64,000 nucleotides of DNA, from NCBI RefSeq assembly GCF_943734655.1, contig NC_071354.1, forward strand, positions 5,057,001-5,121,000. The letters are read 5' to 3'. Below are positions 25,302 through 36,849 of the stretch, in pieces (the first letter of the stretch is position 1; the number at the start of each line of letters is the position of its first letter). The position numbers and the translations under genes were made by a program. Source of the stretch: Sabethes cyaneus. Taxonomy: Eukaryota; Arthropoda; Insecta; Diptera; Culicidae. The notes beneath the pieces were generated by a model. The model saw only the letters and a program-made list of their open reading frames with translations, searched no databases and was not told the origin of the DNA.

Positions 25302-25310
25302 TCAAGGTCA
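25302..25310 (+). promoter_or_regulatory. FTZ-F1-type nuclear receptor half-site (TCAAGGTCA)
   Basis: Exact TCAAGGTCA, paired with the consensus site at 25170 in a GC-richer intron block. Sequence match only. Confidence 0.4.
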
Positions 25311-26115
25311 GCAGGGGGAAGCGTTTTTCCTGCTTGGCTCATTCCAAACCAAACAGACTGCTCTGCCCTGTGACTGACTGGCCGACCGGACTAGTGCTGA
25401 CACATGCGAAGCGAACCAGATAATCGAGAATGCGTGGCACGGTTGTGTTGGTGAGTGCCCACCTTTCCACCTATCATTAACTACTAACAACGACGCGACG
25501 CCGACGAACGAACGAACAGACGTCATTCGTGCGCACACGGAGGGAACAAGTGTGACGCAATGTGCTAACTGCGATTCCGTTCACTGGCTGACAGCCGGTT
25601 GTTGATGTTGCTGTTATTGGACGAAGGCCAAACCGCGCCGAGAGAACGGTACTTGAGATTGTGATCGGCTTGTATCGGCGCGTATCGGCACGGCACGGCA
25701 GAACACGAACACGGGTGTTCATTGGGGACGGGGTGTGGGGTAGATAGAATTGATTACAACAGTTTTACGCTCCTCTAGCCCGGAAGTGAACTATCAGAGA
25801 AGCAAAATGGCGCTTCCGCGTGGCTGAATGAGTTCACTACCAACACCAGTACCACCACCACAACCATCGTCATCACTTGCCTGCCACCTGCTCCGTTAGA
25901 ACGGAATCAAAGGAGGCGCGTAATGTAATGTTTGATTGTTGGCTTTTTATTGATTGGTTCGATTCGTGCTTCCGCGTGCTGTGAAGATTTTCCTAATCGC
26001 AATCAACGGCACAATGCCTACTAGATGATAATATAGTATAAAGAAAATTGCCATAACAACGACAAAACTAACGACCTTTTTTTAATGGACCCTTTTTTTG
26101 CTCTCTCTCATACAG

Positions 26116-27603
26116 GCATGCCCGCTGAATCCGGCCCCGGAGCTGCAGTCGGAGCAGGAGTTTAGCCAGCGCTTTGCGCACGTCATCCGCGGGGTGATCG
26201 ACTTTGCCGGCATGATTCCCGGCTTCCAGATGCTGACCCAGGACGATAAGTTCACGCTGCTGAAGGCCGGTCTGTTCGATGCGCTGTTCGTGCGGCTGAT
26301 CTGCATGTTCGATTCGCAAATCAATTCCATCATCTGCCTGAACGGTCAGGTGATGCGCCGCGATACGATCCAGAACGGCGCCAACGCACGGTTCCTGGTC
26401 GATTCGACGTTCAACTTTGCCGAGCGAATGAACTCGATGAACCTAACCGATGCGGAAATCGGTCTGTTCTGTGCCATCGTGCTAATCACACCGGATCGGC
26501 CCGGTTTGCGGAATGTGGAACTGATCGAGCGGATGTACTCGAAGCTGAAAGCCTGTCTGCAGTCAATTGTATCACAGAATCGGCCCGATAAGCCAGAATT
26601 CATGCAAGAACTACTCAGAACAATGCCGGACTTGAGGACGCTCAGTACGTTGCACACGGAAAAGCTTGTAGTGTTTCGAACAGAGCACAAAGAGCTGCTA
26701 CGTCAGCAGATGTGGAATGCCGAAGAAGATCTCGCCAAGAGTCCCAGCTCAAATGGCACGTGGAGTTGCGACGGTAACATCGTGGAAGATGTTGCCAAGA
26801 GCCCGATGGGCTCGGTTTCCAGCACGGAATCGGCCGAAACTACTTCGGACTATTCACATACGGCTTCGTCTTTGAGTGCTTCGGCACCCCTACTTGCGGC
26901 AACTCTGTCCGGACAATGTCCGATCCGTCATCGGGCTAGTTCCGGTTCGTCTGCAGAGGATGATATTATCGGTGGAGCGGCGCATCTGGCGCAGAATGGC
27001 TTGACGATTACTCCGGTGATTCGGTCGGTTGGAACGCATCACGTACGCTACCGGAAGCTGGACTCACCCACCGATTCTGGAATCGAGTCCGGAAATGAAA
27101 AACACGACCATAAACCGGTTAGCAGCGGATCGTCGTCCTGCTCGAGTCCACGGTCTTCGCTGGAGGATCAATCGGACGATAAGCGCCACATTGTGGAAAA
27201 TATGCCAGTTTTGAAGCGAGTCCTTCAGGCTCCTCCCTTGTATGATACGAACAGTTTGATGGACGAGGCATACAAGCCTCACAAAAAGTTCCGGGCGATG
27301 CGCCAACGAGAAAGTGAGGCAGAATCTGCTCCTAGCTCATCCTCATCGTCGTCCACAATCACACTTGCATCACACTCGCCTAAGCCGTCGTCGTCCTCCG
27401 GTTCCAGCAATTCAGCAGCGGTGGTCACAGTGCACAGTAGCAGCTCGAGCGGAGGTTCCCAATCGCCTCCACAGCAGCCACAGTCTCAGCTTCATATGCA
27501 TTTAACGCGGCCACTGCATCAGTCACCACACCAAAGCCTCCACAATAATCATCACCACAACCAGCAACAGCAGCATCATCATCAACAACATCATATGCTG
27601 CAA

Positions 27604-27635
<32 letters not shown>

Positions 27636-28506
27636 GCAGCACCACCACAACCACCACCACCAATTATCGGCAACTCCACCGGCAAGCCATCAGTCGTCTT
27701 CCCTGTCCAGCACACACTCCGTTCTGGCCAAATCTCTGATGGAGCAACCATCGATGACCCCAGAACAGATGAAACGTTCCGATATCATCCACAACTACAT
27801 CATGCGCGAGTCGCACCAACAGCAGTCGCAGCACCATCCGGCAGACCACCAAGGAGGGCCACCCTATCGAAGTGGTCTGCTCGTGTGCAGTCCTCGATCC
27901 TCCTCGGTCTCACCCCTAACCTCCAGTAGTAGCAGCAGTAGTAGCAGTAACTCTTCGTCTGCATCCGGCTGTCCATTTTCCTCCTCCTCGACCAATAACA
28001 ACAACAACAGATGGCAAGGAGGACCAACAAGTGTCATTACTACGACCCGCCAGCAAACTCCCTCCCCATCGCTCAATTCCACCGGAAGTGCCGACACTTC
28101 CTCTTCCAGTACAAGCAGCAGCATCCGCTACTTCCAGTCACCACATTCGACTTCGATCTCGCCCCCGGTTGCTGCTCTGGTTCCGGCAAGCACCACAACC
28201 GGTTCCATTGGGTCACCGCAGTCCACGTCCTCGTCACCGATTGTAACCGCACCTTCCCCATCGCCCCGTCTGCTCGAGCTTCAGGTCGACATCGCCGGTC
28301 ACGGTGCGTCGACAAACGGAGCCGTTGATGCCCCGTTGAACCTCTCGAAAAAATCTCCCTCCCCTGCTCCAATGCGACCGATGGCCGCCTCATCCTCTTC
28401 CACGGCAAATGCCGCCTCCACCACAACCACCACCAACAATACCACCTCCGCCAATGGCCCGAATGGCACTACGGCCACCATCCATAAGGTGCTGCTGGAA
28501 GCATAA
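26116..28506 (+). CDS. Eip75B: E75 last coding exon: ligand-binding domain and long low-complexity tail
   Basis: After a CATACAG acceptor the frame continues ACPLNPAPELQSEQEF and runs 796 codons to TAA at 28504. The first ~200 residues are the Rev-erb/E75 ligand-binding domain, including FAGMIPGFQMLTQDDKF (signature region), LLKAGLFDALFVRL and FRTEHKELLRQQMW. Insect E75 binds haem here and senses NO/CO; the His in TLHTEKL (26653-26655) is the likely second ligand. The tail has a conserved-looking block PVLKRVLQAPPLYDTNSLMD (27207-27266), Gln/His runs (27560-27660), many Ser runs, and PLNLSKK near the end (28333-28353), which resembles a CtBP corepressor motif. Total length is about 1208 residues for E75B and 896 for the D form, in the usual range for insect E75. 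Confidence 0.96.
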
Positions 28507-29047
28507 GCCTAACCGGAATGCAACTACTAAAAAACAACCAACCAACAAAGAAAAGCAGTAAAAGAGGCAGATCAGTTTACACTTGCTGTACAAAGTTTAT
28601 GCTGTAAGAGTAACTACTCTAGTACGATAGTATTTTATAACAAAAGCAAAAAGGAAGAAAACAAAATCAGACAGTGTAAGACCGATCACGGGAGAATACT
28701 ACTACTACTACTATTACTACTATTACAACTACTACTAATTGTGTACATTGTTTAATCAGACTCAATCTACGCAAATGAGCAAAATCAATGGAAATAAGCA
28801 AAATGTTGATATTTTATAAAGCAAGCATCAAGCAAGAAAAACATGAGGATCTCTTCCCCTTTCCACATGCTCCCTCCTCCCACATCCTCTTCCATTCCTT
28901 AGAAAACCAAGAAAACAGACGTATGATGGAGGACTAGAAAGCAGAAGCACACATACACACACATCAACGAAATTCATCAAATGCGATTGCAAATCGACAA
29001 AGAAATGGTGTGAATGATCGAAAAACTAAAACGTAGTAAAATCAGAT

Positions 29048-29084
<37 letters not shown>

Positions 29085-31090
29085 TCAAACTAGGCTGGCT
29101 GGCTGGCTGGCCAGCTGAGAAGCAAATTGAGCTAATCATATGCATCTATATATGTGTAGGCATGTGTGCGTTTGTATTTGTGTATGAATATTTGCGAGTA
29201 GTAACAACAAGCCAAAACAATACAGAAGAAGAAGAAGAAGACACGATTCCCTTCGAATTCCCATTTCAATACATGTTGCTGAAACCACAACCAGCAGTGG
29301 GAAAACAGAACCATCGTCGCCATTTGTAAATAGCGTCGGAGCATAGGAAAAAAATGAAACCCTCCCTTCTCCCTTAAAGAAGCAGATCAGAGAAAAGCAG
29401 ATACGAAATACAAAAAAAAAAATAAGCAGGAAACAATATTCCAAATTTTACCAAACACATTTTTTTCAGTGTGTGCGTGTGGTATCTGATAAACAATGAA
29501 ATAATTAAATCAAAGTGAGATGAATACGTTTTTAAGGCAGTGTCACGAAGCAGATGTGGATTTAGCAGATAACGAAAAAAAAATTACACACAGAACCGTA
29601 CTTTAACATAAGTCAGAAATATTAAAGTAAAAGCAAAAAGAGAATCAGTGAAATTATCAGTTCTTTCTAATTTCCAATTTCACACACATAAAAAAAGATT
29701 ATTTAAAACTACTTTTAAATGAAGGAAAAAAATGAGAAAAACTCAAGCTTTCAGCTTGTGCATAAACCAAGTTAAACATGTTGTAAATAGTGTAATTAGG
29801 ATTATGATTATTTTTTAAATTCAAGAAAAAAACAAGCAGATTTTTATTTATTGAAACAAATGCTTATCGTCTTCTCTTTATTATCTTCTATAATATTTTG
29901 TCCTTCATGTTGTTCGATCCAACAGAAAAAAAAGTGTAAATAGCAATCGAATGTAAAAGTGCTTAGATTAAAACCAACAACTACATACACCCACACAACA
30001 CACGTGAGACCAAGTTTTAATTTAAAGCGACCATTTTAAATTGACAGAATAAGTTTTTTTCCTTTATAATTATGATTACTTTTTTTTAAATAACAAGAGA
30101 AGCAAAAAAACTTTATCAAAACTAAGACAAAAGGATCAATGTTTTTAAAGGAAGCAAACACTGTAAACAAGAGAGAGACTAAGTTTGAAAAACTTGCGAA
30201 CGAGCGGAATTTGAGTGAGTGCGACAAAAAAGGGCGGTAGTAAAGGCGAGATGGCACAGGATGGCAATCCTGGCGATTTATATTATTACAACTACTACTA
30301 CTACTATTACTACTACTAGTAAGCAGAGTACGAGTAATTGAAACAGTGAGATAAAACGGAGAGCGAAAAAAAGCTGGCAAGAATCACACCCCCGAAATTA
30401 CTGCAGAATGTGGAAGGAGAAAACGAAAAATAAAGTAAAAAATCATAAACAGGTGGCGAAAAAATGTGCAACAGAAAAAAACAACCCTACATGTGTAAGC
30501 AGAAAGTCTAGCGTTAGAAGTATAGCTGTGTAACTCTAATAAACAAAAAACCCGCATGCAAGAGAAATTGAATGTGGACCCGAGTGAATGACGAATTTGA
30601 GTGGAAGGGCATAAATAAAGAAAACTATTTGAAAAATATAACAAACCAGGAGACAACACACACACATACATACACTCACTCACAAGCGCATGTGCAAGCA
30701 GAGTATAAAAGGAAAAGTAAAAATTCAAGCAAAAAAAAACAACAAAAACACTAAATTCATATAATTGTATTGAAAGTCAACAAAATGGAGATGAACATAA
30801 GAAGTAAAACACAGGATAATAAACGACAGCGAGTCTTATAATAGAGAGAACATAACACAAAAAAAAACGAAGAAACAAAACGTATTGCAATGCAGATGCA
30901 GATGAGAGTAATCTAGGGACAAAAAAACACACATTTTGCTAGAACAGGAAATAAAACAAGCAAAAGAATAGTAACAGAGAGTAAGAGTAAACAAAAAAAA
31001 ATAAATAAATACAACAACAAAACAAACAACACAAAAAACAGTTGAATTGAGGTATGATTGAATAAAATAAAGTATTAAATATTGCTTCAT
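28507..31090 (+). other. Eip75B: Probable E75 3' UTR
   Basis: About 2.6 kb of A-rich, gene-free sequence after the stop codon, with simple repeats: CTA/ACT triplets (28697-28735 and 30287-30320), a GA run (29050-29081) and CTGG units (29094-29110). Length and A/U richness suit an unstable, inducible early-gene mRNA. The 3' end is placed by overlapping AATAAA signals at 31061-31071; the real extent needs RNA evidence. Confidence 0.6.
31061..31071 (+). terminator. Candidate E75 polyadenylation signals
   Basis: Two overlapping AATAAA hexamers, with a T/G-rich stretch (TTTTGGTTGTC) about 55 bp downstream at roughly 31124-31136. This is the last well-formed signal before repeat sequence begins near 31.2 kb. 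Earlier signals in the UTR could also be used. Confidence 0.5.
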
Positions 31091-31159
31091 TGTTGCAATT
31101 ATAATGAAAATAAAAACATTCGCCTTTTGGTTGTCAGTCGGGACGGTAAAAGAAAGCCA

Positions 31160-31365
31160 AGCATGGGGTGGTTGTTTCTGATGGGTCAGTCGGTGATCTT
31201 TTCCTGTTCAATTCGTCTAAGTGGAAGACTTTCTGGTCAGACGGACCTCTAGGCAATGATCAGGTTCAATGCGTTGTGAGCATTTCGGGTAGAATTTCGA
31301 ACCCATTTGATAGTCTCTCTTTTCTGCTCTTTAACATTGCGTTAAAGGATACTATGAAGTGAGCG
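31160..31365 (+). mobile_element. Short LINE reverse transcriptase fragment
   Basis: The plus-strand frame reads ...NPFDSLSFLLFNIALKDTMK, a decayed match to the LSCLLFNIALE block of non-LTR reverse transcriptases of the same general type as those at 41.5-43.2 kb. No flanking element is recognised. Confidence 0.5.
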
Positions 31366-32040
31366 GCGTTCTTTTAATGTGTGGTCCATGATTTCCATGA
31401 ATTCATCTGCTTGCTGACGAATGAGTGATGGAACCCTCGGCAGAGTGCGCAGTGGTCAACGCTCTGTAATCCTAGGGCTCTCTTCCTCTGATGTTTGTTG
31501 ATTTCGACTGAATTTTTCCTAACTTTTCTCGTTGATTCATGTAAGACGTGTTCGTGCAAAGTGGTGCACAATGAGTTTTTGTCGGACCCTATAGGGGATA
31601 CTATTGGAATGAGACAGGTCTGCTGACTCTCGCTGTTGTTCCTCGTTAAAAGGGACGAGGCTCTACCTGGAACTATTAATAGTAGCCCAAACCTAGGATC
31701 AGCCTGGAACACTTTAACAATGGAGCAATGAAATGATCCTGACCTGGTCGGCAATATTCTCTTGTTCGCCCAACGGCAATCTGATATGTAGAACAAGCTC
31801 GATCGGCAGATAAATCCAACGGCTCCAAGGTAGCAGCTTTTATAGTCAACGTGAAAAATTAGCAAATCTATGGGATTGAATAGGACAAACAGGCCCATGA
31901 GGTAGACGCTTTTTAATATCTTGGCGGTTTGACAGCGCCAGACGGTGGAAAGAAGGATGATGAAGGTCAGGGGTGCCTTTGTGGGTCTTCGGAAAGAATC
32001 CATGTCGGGAAGTCGTAATATAGTGTTTGCACGGATTACT

Positions 32041-32200
32041 TCCGAATGGCCGAACCACAAATGGCCGAATCACGAATGGCCGAATCACGAATGGCCGAAA
32101 CACAAATGGCCGAAATAACAAATGGCATAATATGTCTAATGGCCGAATCATGAATAGGCGAATCACAAAAGGCTGAAACACGAATGGCCGAAATTTATAT
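32041..32200. repeat. Minisatellite, about 15-bp unit (left array)
   Basis: About ten imperfect copies of a CGAATCACGAATGGC-like unit, which give spurious open frames reading FVIRPFVIRPF. It forms the left end of the element at 32034-33000. Confidence 0.85.
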
Positions 32201-32423
32201 TCGGCCGAAAATAATCACCGCCTACACTGTCGCTGCCCGCATAACACATAGAAAATGTAACTATGGGAAATGTAGCGGCAGTACATCCTCCATAAATGTT
32301 GGGTATGTGCTGTCCTTACTCGCTACCACTCGTTCGAACTTAACTAAGGAATAATGCTAATGCTTTAATGCTTTACTAGTCAGTAAACCTAGGAAAATGC
32401 ATGCATCTAAACAGTAGTAGTTT

Positions 32424-32449
32424 CTGCGGGGGGGCTGCTCCCCCCGCAG
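32424..32449. repeat. GC-rich perfect hairpin
   Basis: CTGCGGGGGG (32424-32433) pairs exactly with CCCCCCGCAG (32440-32449) around a 6-base loop. It starts a GC-rich island reaching about 32505 in otherwise AT-rich DNA, inside the inserted element. Confidence 0.8.
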
Positions 32450-32869
32450 TGGCCGGCGCTTCCGACGGCGGGTCACCGGCGCACACACGCGGCCGTCTCG
32501 CCCTGAATCATCAGGAAATAATTGATACTCACACGACCAATAGCCCTCGTACCCTATAATAATCGTAAATCATTCGCGCTTAGGGGAAGAAACAACTATC
32601 ACTCATCTATACTATATCTACTAAAAAAATAAGACGCAGATTATGTCTTGTTTTTCTGAAACTAATGTACAGAATTTTATGAAAAGCTTTTTTCCTTCAC
32701 CTATAAATGAAGCGGATCATCACAGAGCAGCGAGTGGAATAAAAGGTAATAGAAGGGAAAATTTTAAAGGTTTTTCAGGGGGATGTTTCAAATTCGCGGA
32801 AAGAAATAGATGAAAAAATTTATTCAAAATGTGCAAGGTTGTTTTAGGCATTCCGGGAAAATTCTGCCT

Positions 32870-32995
32870 TTCGTGATTCGGCCATTCGTGATTCGTCCTT
32901 TTGCGATTCGGCCTTTCGTGATTCGGTCTTCTGTGACTGTTGTTGGAATTCGGCCATTCGTGATTCGGCCATTTGTGTTTCGGCCATTCGGTACC
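32870..32995. repeat. Minisatellite, about 15-bp unit (right array, inverted relative to the left)
   Basis: Repeats of GATTCGGCCATTCGT-like units, the reverse complement of the 32041-32200 array, with one interruption near 32935-32947. Confidence 0.85.
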
Positions 32996-35389
32996 AGCCC
33001 TGTTTGCACGCCTCAAAAACAACTTTATTCAATATGATCTCAAAGCATTTTGATCCAGCGGACAGCGATATTATCCCACGATAGATGGCAATATCCGTTT
33101 TGTTTCCTTTTTTGTATACTGGTGTCATACACGAACTTTTCCAGGCTGTGGGAAACGTTCTAGTTTGCAGTGAAAGGTTGAAAATCGCTCGCAGAGGTTC
33201 TACCAGAACGCCGGAACATTTTTTCAGCACGCACGATGGGATACCGTCTGGCCCAGCAATAGATGATGACTTAAACTTCGCGAGTGCCGTAATAGCCAGC
33301 GTAATCAGCGCTGATATCGAAAACATTCATGTCAACAACGTCGACGGGAACATGGTGAATGGCGTTGCTAGCATCTGGGTCATGGAAAGTTGCGGTAGAG
33401 TTGAATATAGTCCCAAAAAGGACACACTTTCCATCGATAGACAGTAGAAGCGGTTAAATCGTCCAATCTCATACAAGAAGGTAGTTCATAATCGTTTCGC
33501 TTAAAGTTCACAAGCGACCAGAACTGTTTCGGATTCCTACGTAAGTTGCCTTCTGTCTGAATAATATGTCATCTATACAGCAATTGATTCTAACAACGGT
33601 ACAATCGACACGCTTCCTCTAATAGGCGTTTGGAGAACTGGTTTTTATGTTGACAGTATTGCTTGAGCATTTTCGAACGTTGTCATTTCAAATACCTCAA
33701 CCGCGCATTAGACCAAGGCGGTTTTTTGGGAGGTCTGAACGGGGGCACCGCCTCAGAAAAACAGCAACGTAGTTTATCATTGAAAGCAGTAACAGCATCA
33801 ACCGCATTCATACTGACGTATACATCAGACCAATCCATCTAAGATAGCAATCCATTGAGGGTATCAAAATTAGTTCTACGAAAGTCGAACTCAAATATGT
33901 CAACGTTGTCATAATGAGGAATAGCAGGGAGGCCTTCGACGGCTAACAAAAGTGCGGGATGATCAGGATCCAGTCGAAGCACAGGCTCGGGAGGCTCTTC
34001 AGCTGTGCTGATACAGGATCGGAAGTGAAAATCAGGTCAAGAATACGATCCCTGGTGTTGCGAACTGCATTACGCTGTCTCAGACGGCAGAACGACAAGC
34101 CATCGAGTAACATGCGAGAAGCTGGTGGAAAATGTGATAAAAGTGGATCACCGAATAACTCCATTCAACGCGAGGTTGGTTGAAGTCACCAAAAAGAATT
34201 ATCTCGTCACGGTCAGAACGATTCGTGATTTCAACAACAGTGTCTAGATGCGACATTCAAGGTTGCATTCCTTGTTTTTGTCCGGTGGGATATAAACAAT
34301 GACGAGAAAAATAACCTTATCACCAGTGGCGATTTTGACCCATAAATTTTCGATAGTCTGTCCGCTGGATAGAACTATTTTGTGAATTACGGTCAACCCG
34401 GAAGACATTGTAATCGTTAATGAGTAATTGGCGAGCGATAATACGATCATCGAGCTACGCTTCAGTAAACACATATGCATGGTGCGATAACTCTGAGGTA
34501 CTCAGCAACACTTCGGAGATCTTGGTTTTCAGTCCACGGACGTTTTGATAGAAGATTGACAGAATGACTCACCGGGGGTACATTGGCTGGTCTATTATTT
34601 GGTTTTATTTGAAACATTGCGTGCCTTTCGGTGCGCATCGTCATTCGGTCAGCGGCTCAGCGACACATCGGCAAGCAGCTAGCTTGCGACACATAACATC
34701 ACCATAAACATAAAAGTATATCTTGATTACAGATCCTACCTGTAGCGTTTGTCCGGTAAACAGTATTCCCACCATTAATCCTCACACCAATAATCTGATG
34801 AACGAAAGTAGACAATGGACACCATGAGTCAGAATTTGGGAATTCGAGATTAACAAACGGACCTTTTCAGGGCCACCATTTAAATTAGCTGAAGAGTTGA
34901 AATTTAAAATTTCTCACATGTAAGAACACAATCCTTTAATGCGCAACTTGGGCATCATTATATGAAATTCGTACAAAAATCACCGGTTTTAGCATTGAGA
35001 GTCGAATTGCTCTACATTCGTAGTCTTACGTCAAGTCTACGTAGTCTTACGTAGTCTTACTGCACCCGTGCCACTAGGCATGGACCCTTGTACTTTTTCC
35101 GGTGTAGGCAATAGCAATACCTTCCAGTGAAGTACAACATTCATAACTAAAATATTCTGACTTTATTTTATGGACCGAGAACAATATTAGCCTCAACCTG
35201 CAGTTTGTAGGCTCCCCTACTTAACCCTTTGTGTGCACCTTAGGGTCAATTTGACCAATTTGACGCATTTCTAAATTTTTAGAAGTTTCAGAAAGATAAC
35301 TTAATAAACTGAATGATAAAATTATAAATGGCGACTAGGCGGGAGACTTTTAGTAAAAATAAAAAATAAATCGGAAAAACGAATTTTCT

Positions 35390-35545
35390 TTCGGATTTGT
35401 GATGTTTAAATAACGTTCTCCTTACCACCTAGAACGATGTTACCTTCTATAAAAATATACGCAGTCACGAGATCTTCAAAGTTGCTTGTAGAATTTTATA
35501 GGATTTGCTCGCTAGGTGGTGATAATGCGAGAATAATCAACTTTT
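35390..35545 (-). repeat. Dispersed repeat copy 1 (shared with 37590-37745)
   Basis: On the minus strand this reads ACCACCTAGCGAGCAAATCC, later CTCGTGACTGCGTATATTT, then GTTCTAGGTGGTAAGG. The same blocks in the same order occur on the plus strand at 37590-37745, so both are copies of one old interspersed repeat. No coding potential. Confidence 0.7.
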
Positions 35546-35639
35546 TGGTCTTAAATTTATGAATTCTCATCGTGTAAACCGTTCTTGCTCACGGAAAAAT
35601 TGGACAGATAGACGAGATCTGCACTACAGTGTAGTGTAA

Positions 35640-36200
35640 TCTATATATATAAAAGTGAGCGTGAGTATGTTTGTATGTTCCACCATAACTCCAGAACGCA
35701 TTGACCGATCTTCACCAAACTTGGCACACATGTTTCTTGATATAAGAGAATCAGCACTGGGGGTTGACAAAGAAGGGGGGGGTTCGTAACAGGGGGAGAC
35801 CATAACTCCGAAATACCTGGACAGTTATTTATCAAACTTGCCACAATTGTTCCTTGGCATAAGAGAATCAGCACAGGAATGTTAACAAAAACGAAGGAGG
35901 GCCGTTCCCTGTTAGGGTGGGAGGGTCATTAATAAGGGGGGGCATAACTCCGAAACGCGTTGACCGTTCTTGACATCAGGGAATCAGCACCGGGGGTTGA
36001 CAAAGGGGGGTGGGACTAATAGGGGGGAAACGATAACTCCGAAACGCCTTGACCATTCTTTATCAAACTTTCATACATGTTCCTTGATATCAGGGAATCA
36101 GAACTGAAGGGTTTGACAAAAGAGGGGGGAGTAACAGGGGGAAGACTCCGAAATGTTTGGACGGTTCTTCCTTAAGTGACGGTGACGGTTGCTGACAGGA
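35640..36200. repeat. Degenerate tandem repeat, unit about 90-140 bp, G-rich ends
   Basis: Four to five copies of a unit containing CATAACTCCGAAACGC, TTGACCGTTCTT, a variant of CATGTTCCTTGATATCAGGG, AATCAGCACCGGGGGTTGAC and a run of G (starts near 35687, 35802, 35943, 36031 and 36140). The left edge is a TATATATATAAAAGTGAG stretch of the type often seen at the border of arthropod repeats. The element family is not identified. Confidence 0.75.
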
Positions 36201-36849
36201 AGGGGGAGTAACACCCACATGACTGTGACAATTTATCCGTACAACAGAAAAAATCAAAATACGAAACACTAAACGGCAATGCTCGCAGCTGTAGATTTGT
36301 CATGTGTAATTATGCGTTGAATCAAAGTGACCCGTATAAAAAGTGTTCGACCATTAGTGCTAAGTGTTCCTGGCCGACTCTATTTGAGTTACAGGGGCAA
36401 TCATTCAAACAGCGTGGAGTTGATCTGAGAACACCATGTTTTCCCATGGTCAACTTTATGTGGCATGTTCCAGAGTGGGCTCGGCCAATAATTTGTGCAT
36501 ACTTGCTCTTGGTGGTGAAACTAAAAACATTGTTTACAAACAAGTTTGTCTTGAAGTGAGATGAAAGGAATGAATGTTTTATGTATCCATGGAAGAAACA
36601 CTGTTGCACCTTCTACTTTTTTTGAAAATTTCAATAACAAAACTATGGGTGGGGTGGCCATTGCTAGAAGGTGAAAATAGGATAAATGTCTTTGTTTCTC
36701 TTTCTGTATAGGGTTTTATAGGGGTTTCCGAAAAGAAAACAAATGTGTAAGTGACCGGGTAGACAAAAGAGAGGGAGCTGACAAATGAGAAGAAACATCC
36801 AAAAGAGGAGCAAGCGTTATATTTTTGCATTATAAGTATTTCGGTTACA

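Larger units (their letters stand above)
18602..26115. other. E75 intron before the ligand-binding-domain exon
   Basis: About 7.5 kb with no recognised exon. GC-richer blocks at 18720-20110, 23200-23950 and 25130-25930 contain four FTZ-F1-type half-sites, while 20340-23100 and 24000-24900 are AT-rich and probably hold old repeat fragments. A 12-bp perfect hairpin lies at 22559-22605. Degenerate copies of a TTCAATG...GCTGAACCA motif occur near 21402, 21573 and 21694. Confidence 0.5.
32034..33000. mobile_element. Non-autonomous element with inverted minisatellite ends, inserted in the LINE
   Basis: A 10-bp direct repeat TGTTTGCACG (32024-32033 and 33001-33010) flanks 967 bp, and removing one copy rejoins the LINE frame. 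The left end (32041-32200) is an array of about 15-bp units like CGAATCACGAATGGC; the right end (about 32870-32995) carries the same units in reverse complement. The centre includes a GC-rich perfect hairpin (32424-32449). No transposase ORF was found. Read from the right end inward, the boundary can be taken as CAGGGCTGG, similar to hAT ends; an 8-bp duplication would fit hAT and 9-10 bp would fit Mutator. The superfamily is unresolved. Confidence 0.75.
31960..34650 (-). mobile_element. Decayed non-LTR retrotransposon (LINE), interrupted by a later insertion
   Basis: On the minus strand, pieces of an apurinic endonuclease/reverse transcriptase ORF appear in order: endonuclease-like VIYIPPDKNKE near 34.25-34.48 kb, RDRILDLIFTSDP near 34.02-34.07 kb, then RT motifs IAGPDGIPSCVLKK and TPVYKKGNKTDIAIYRGI near 33.1-33.3 kb. 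The frame reaches FEACK at about 33.0 kb, is broken by a separate element (32034-33000), and resumes as HYITTSRHGFFP near 32.0 kb. Stops, frameshifts and missing 3' motifs show it is dead. The linker and RT style suggest a CR1/Jockey-type LINE; the clade is not certain. Sequence left of 31.96 kb may be its remnant 3' part. Confidence 0.75.

Noticed and set aside
31374..32060. 228-codon minus-strand frame as a gene
   Set aside because: It starts within LINE/minisatellite sequence and has no recognised domain; probably a chance frame through a decayed LINE or adjoining repeat.
32810..33037. Protein-like FVIRPFVIRPF repeat frames
   Set aside because: A direct product of the ~15-bp minisatellite on both strands.
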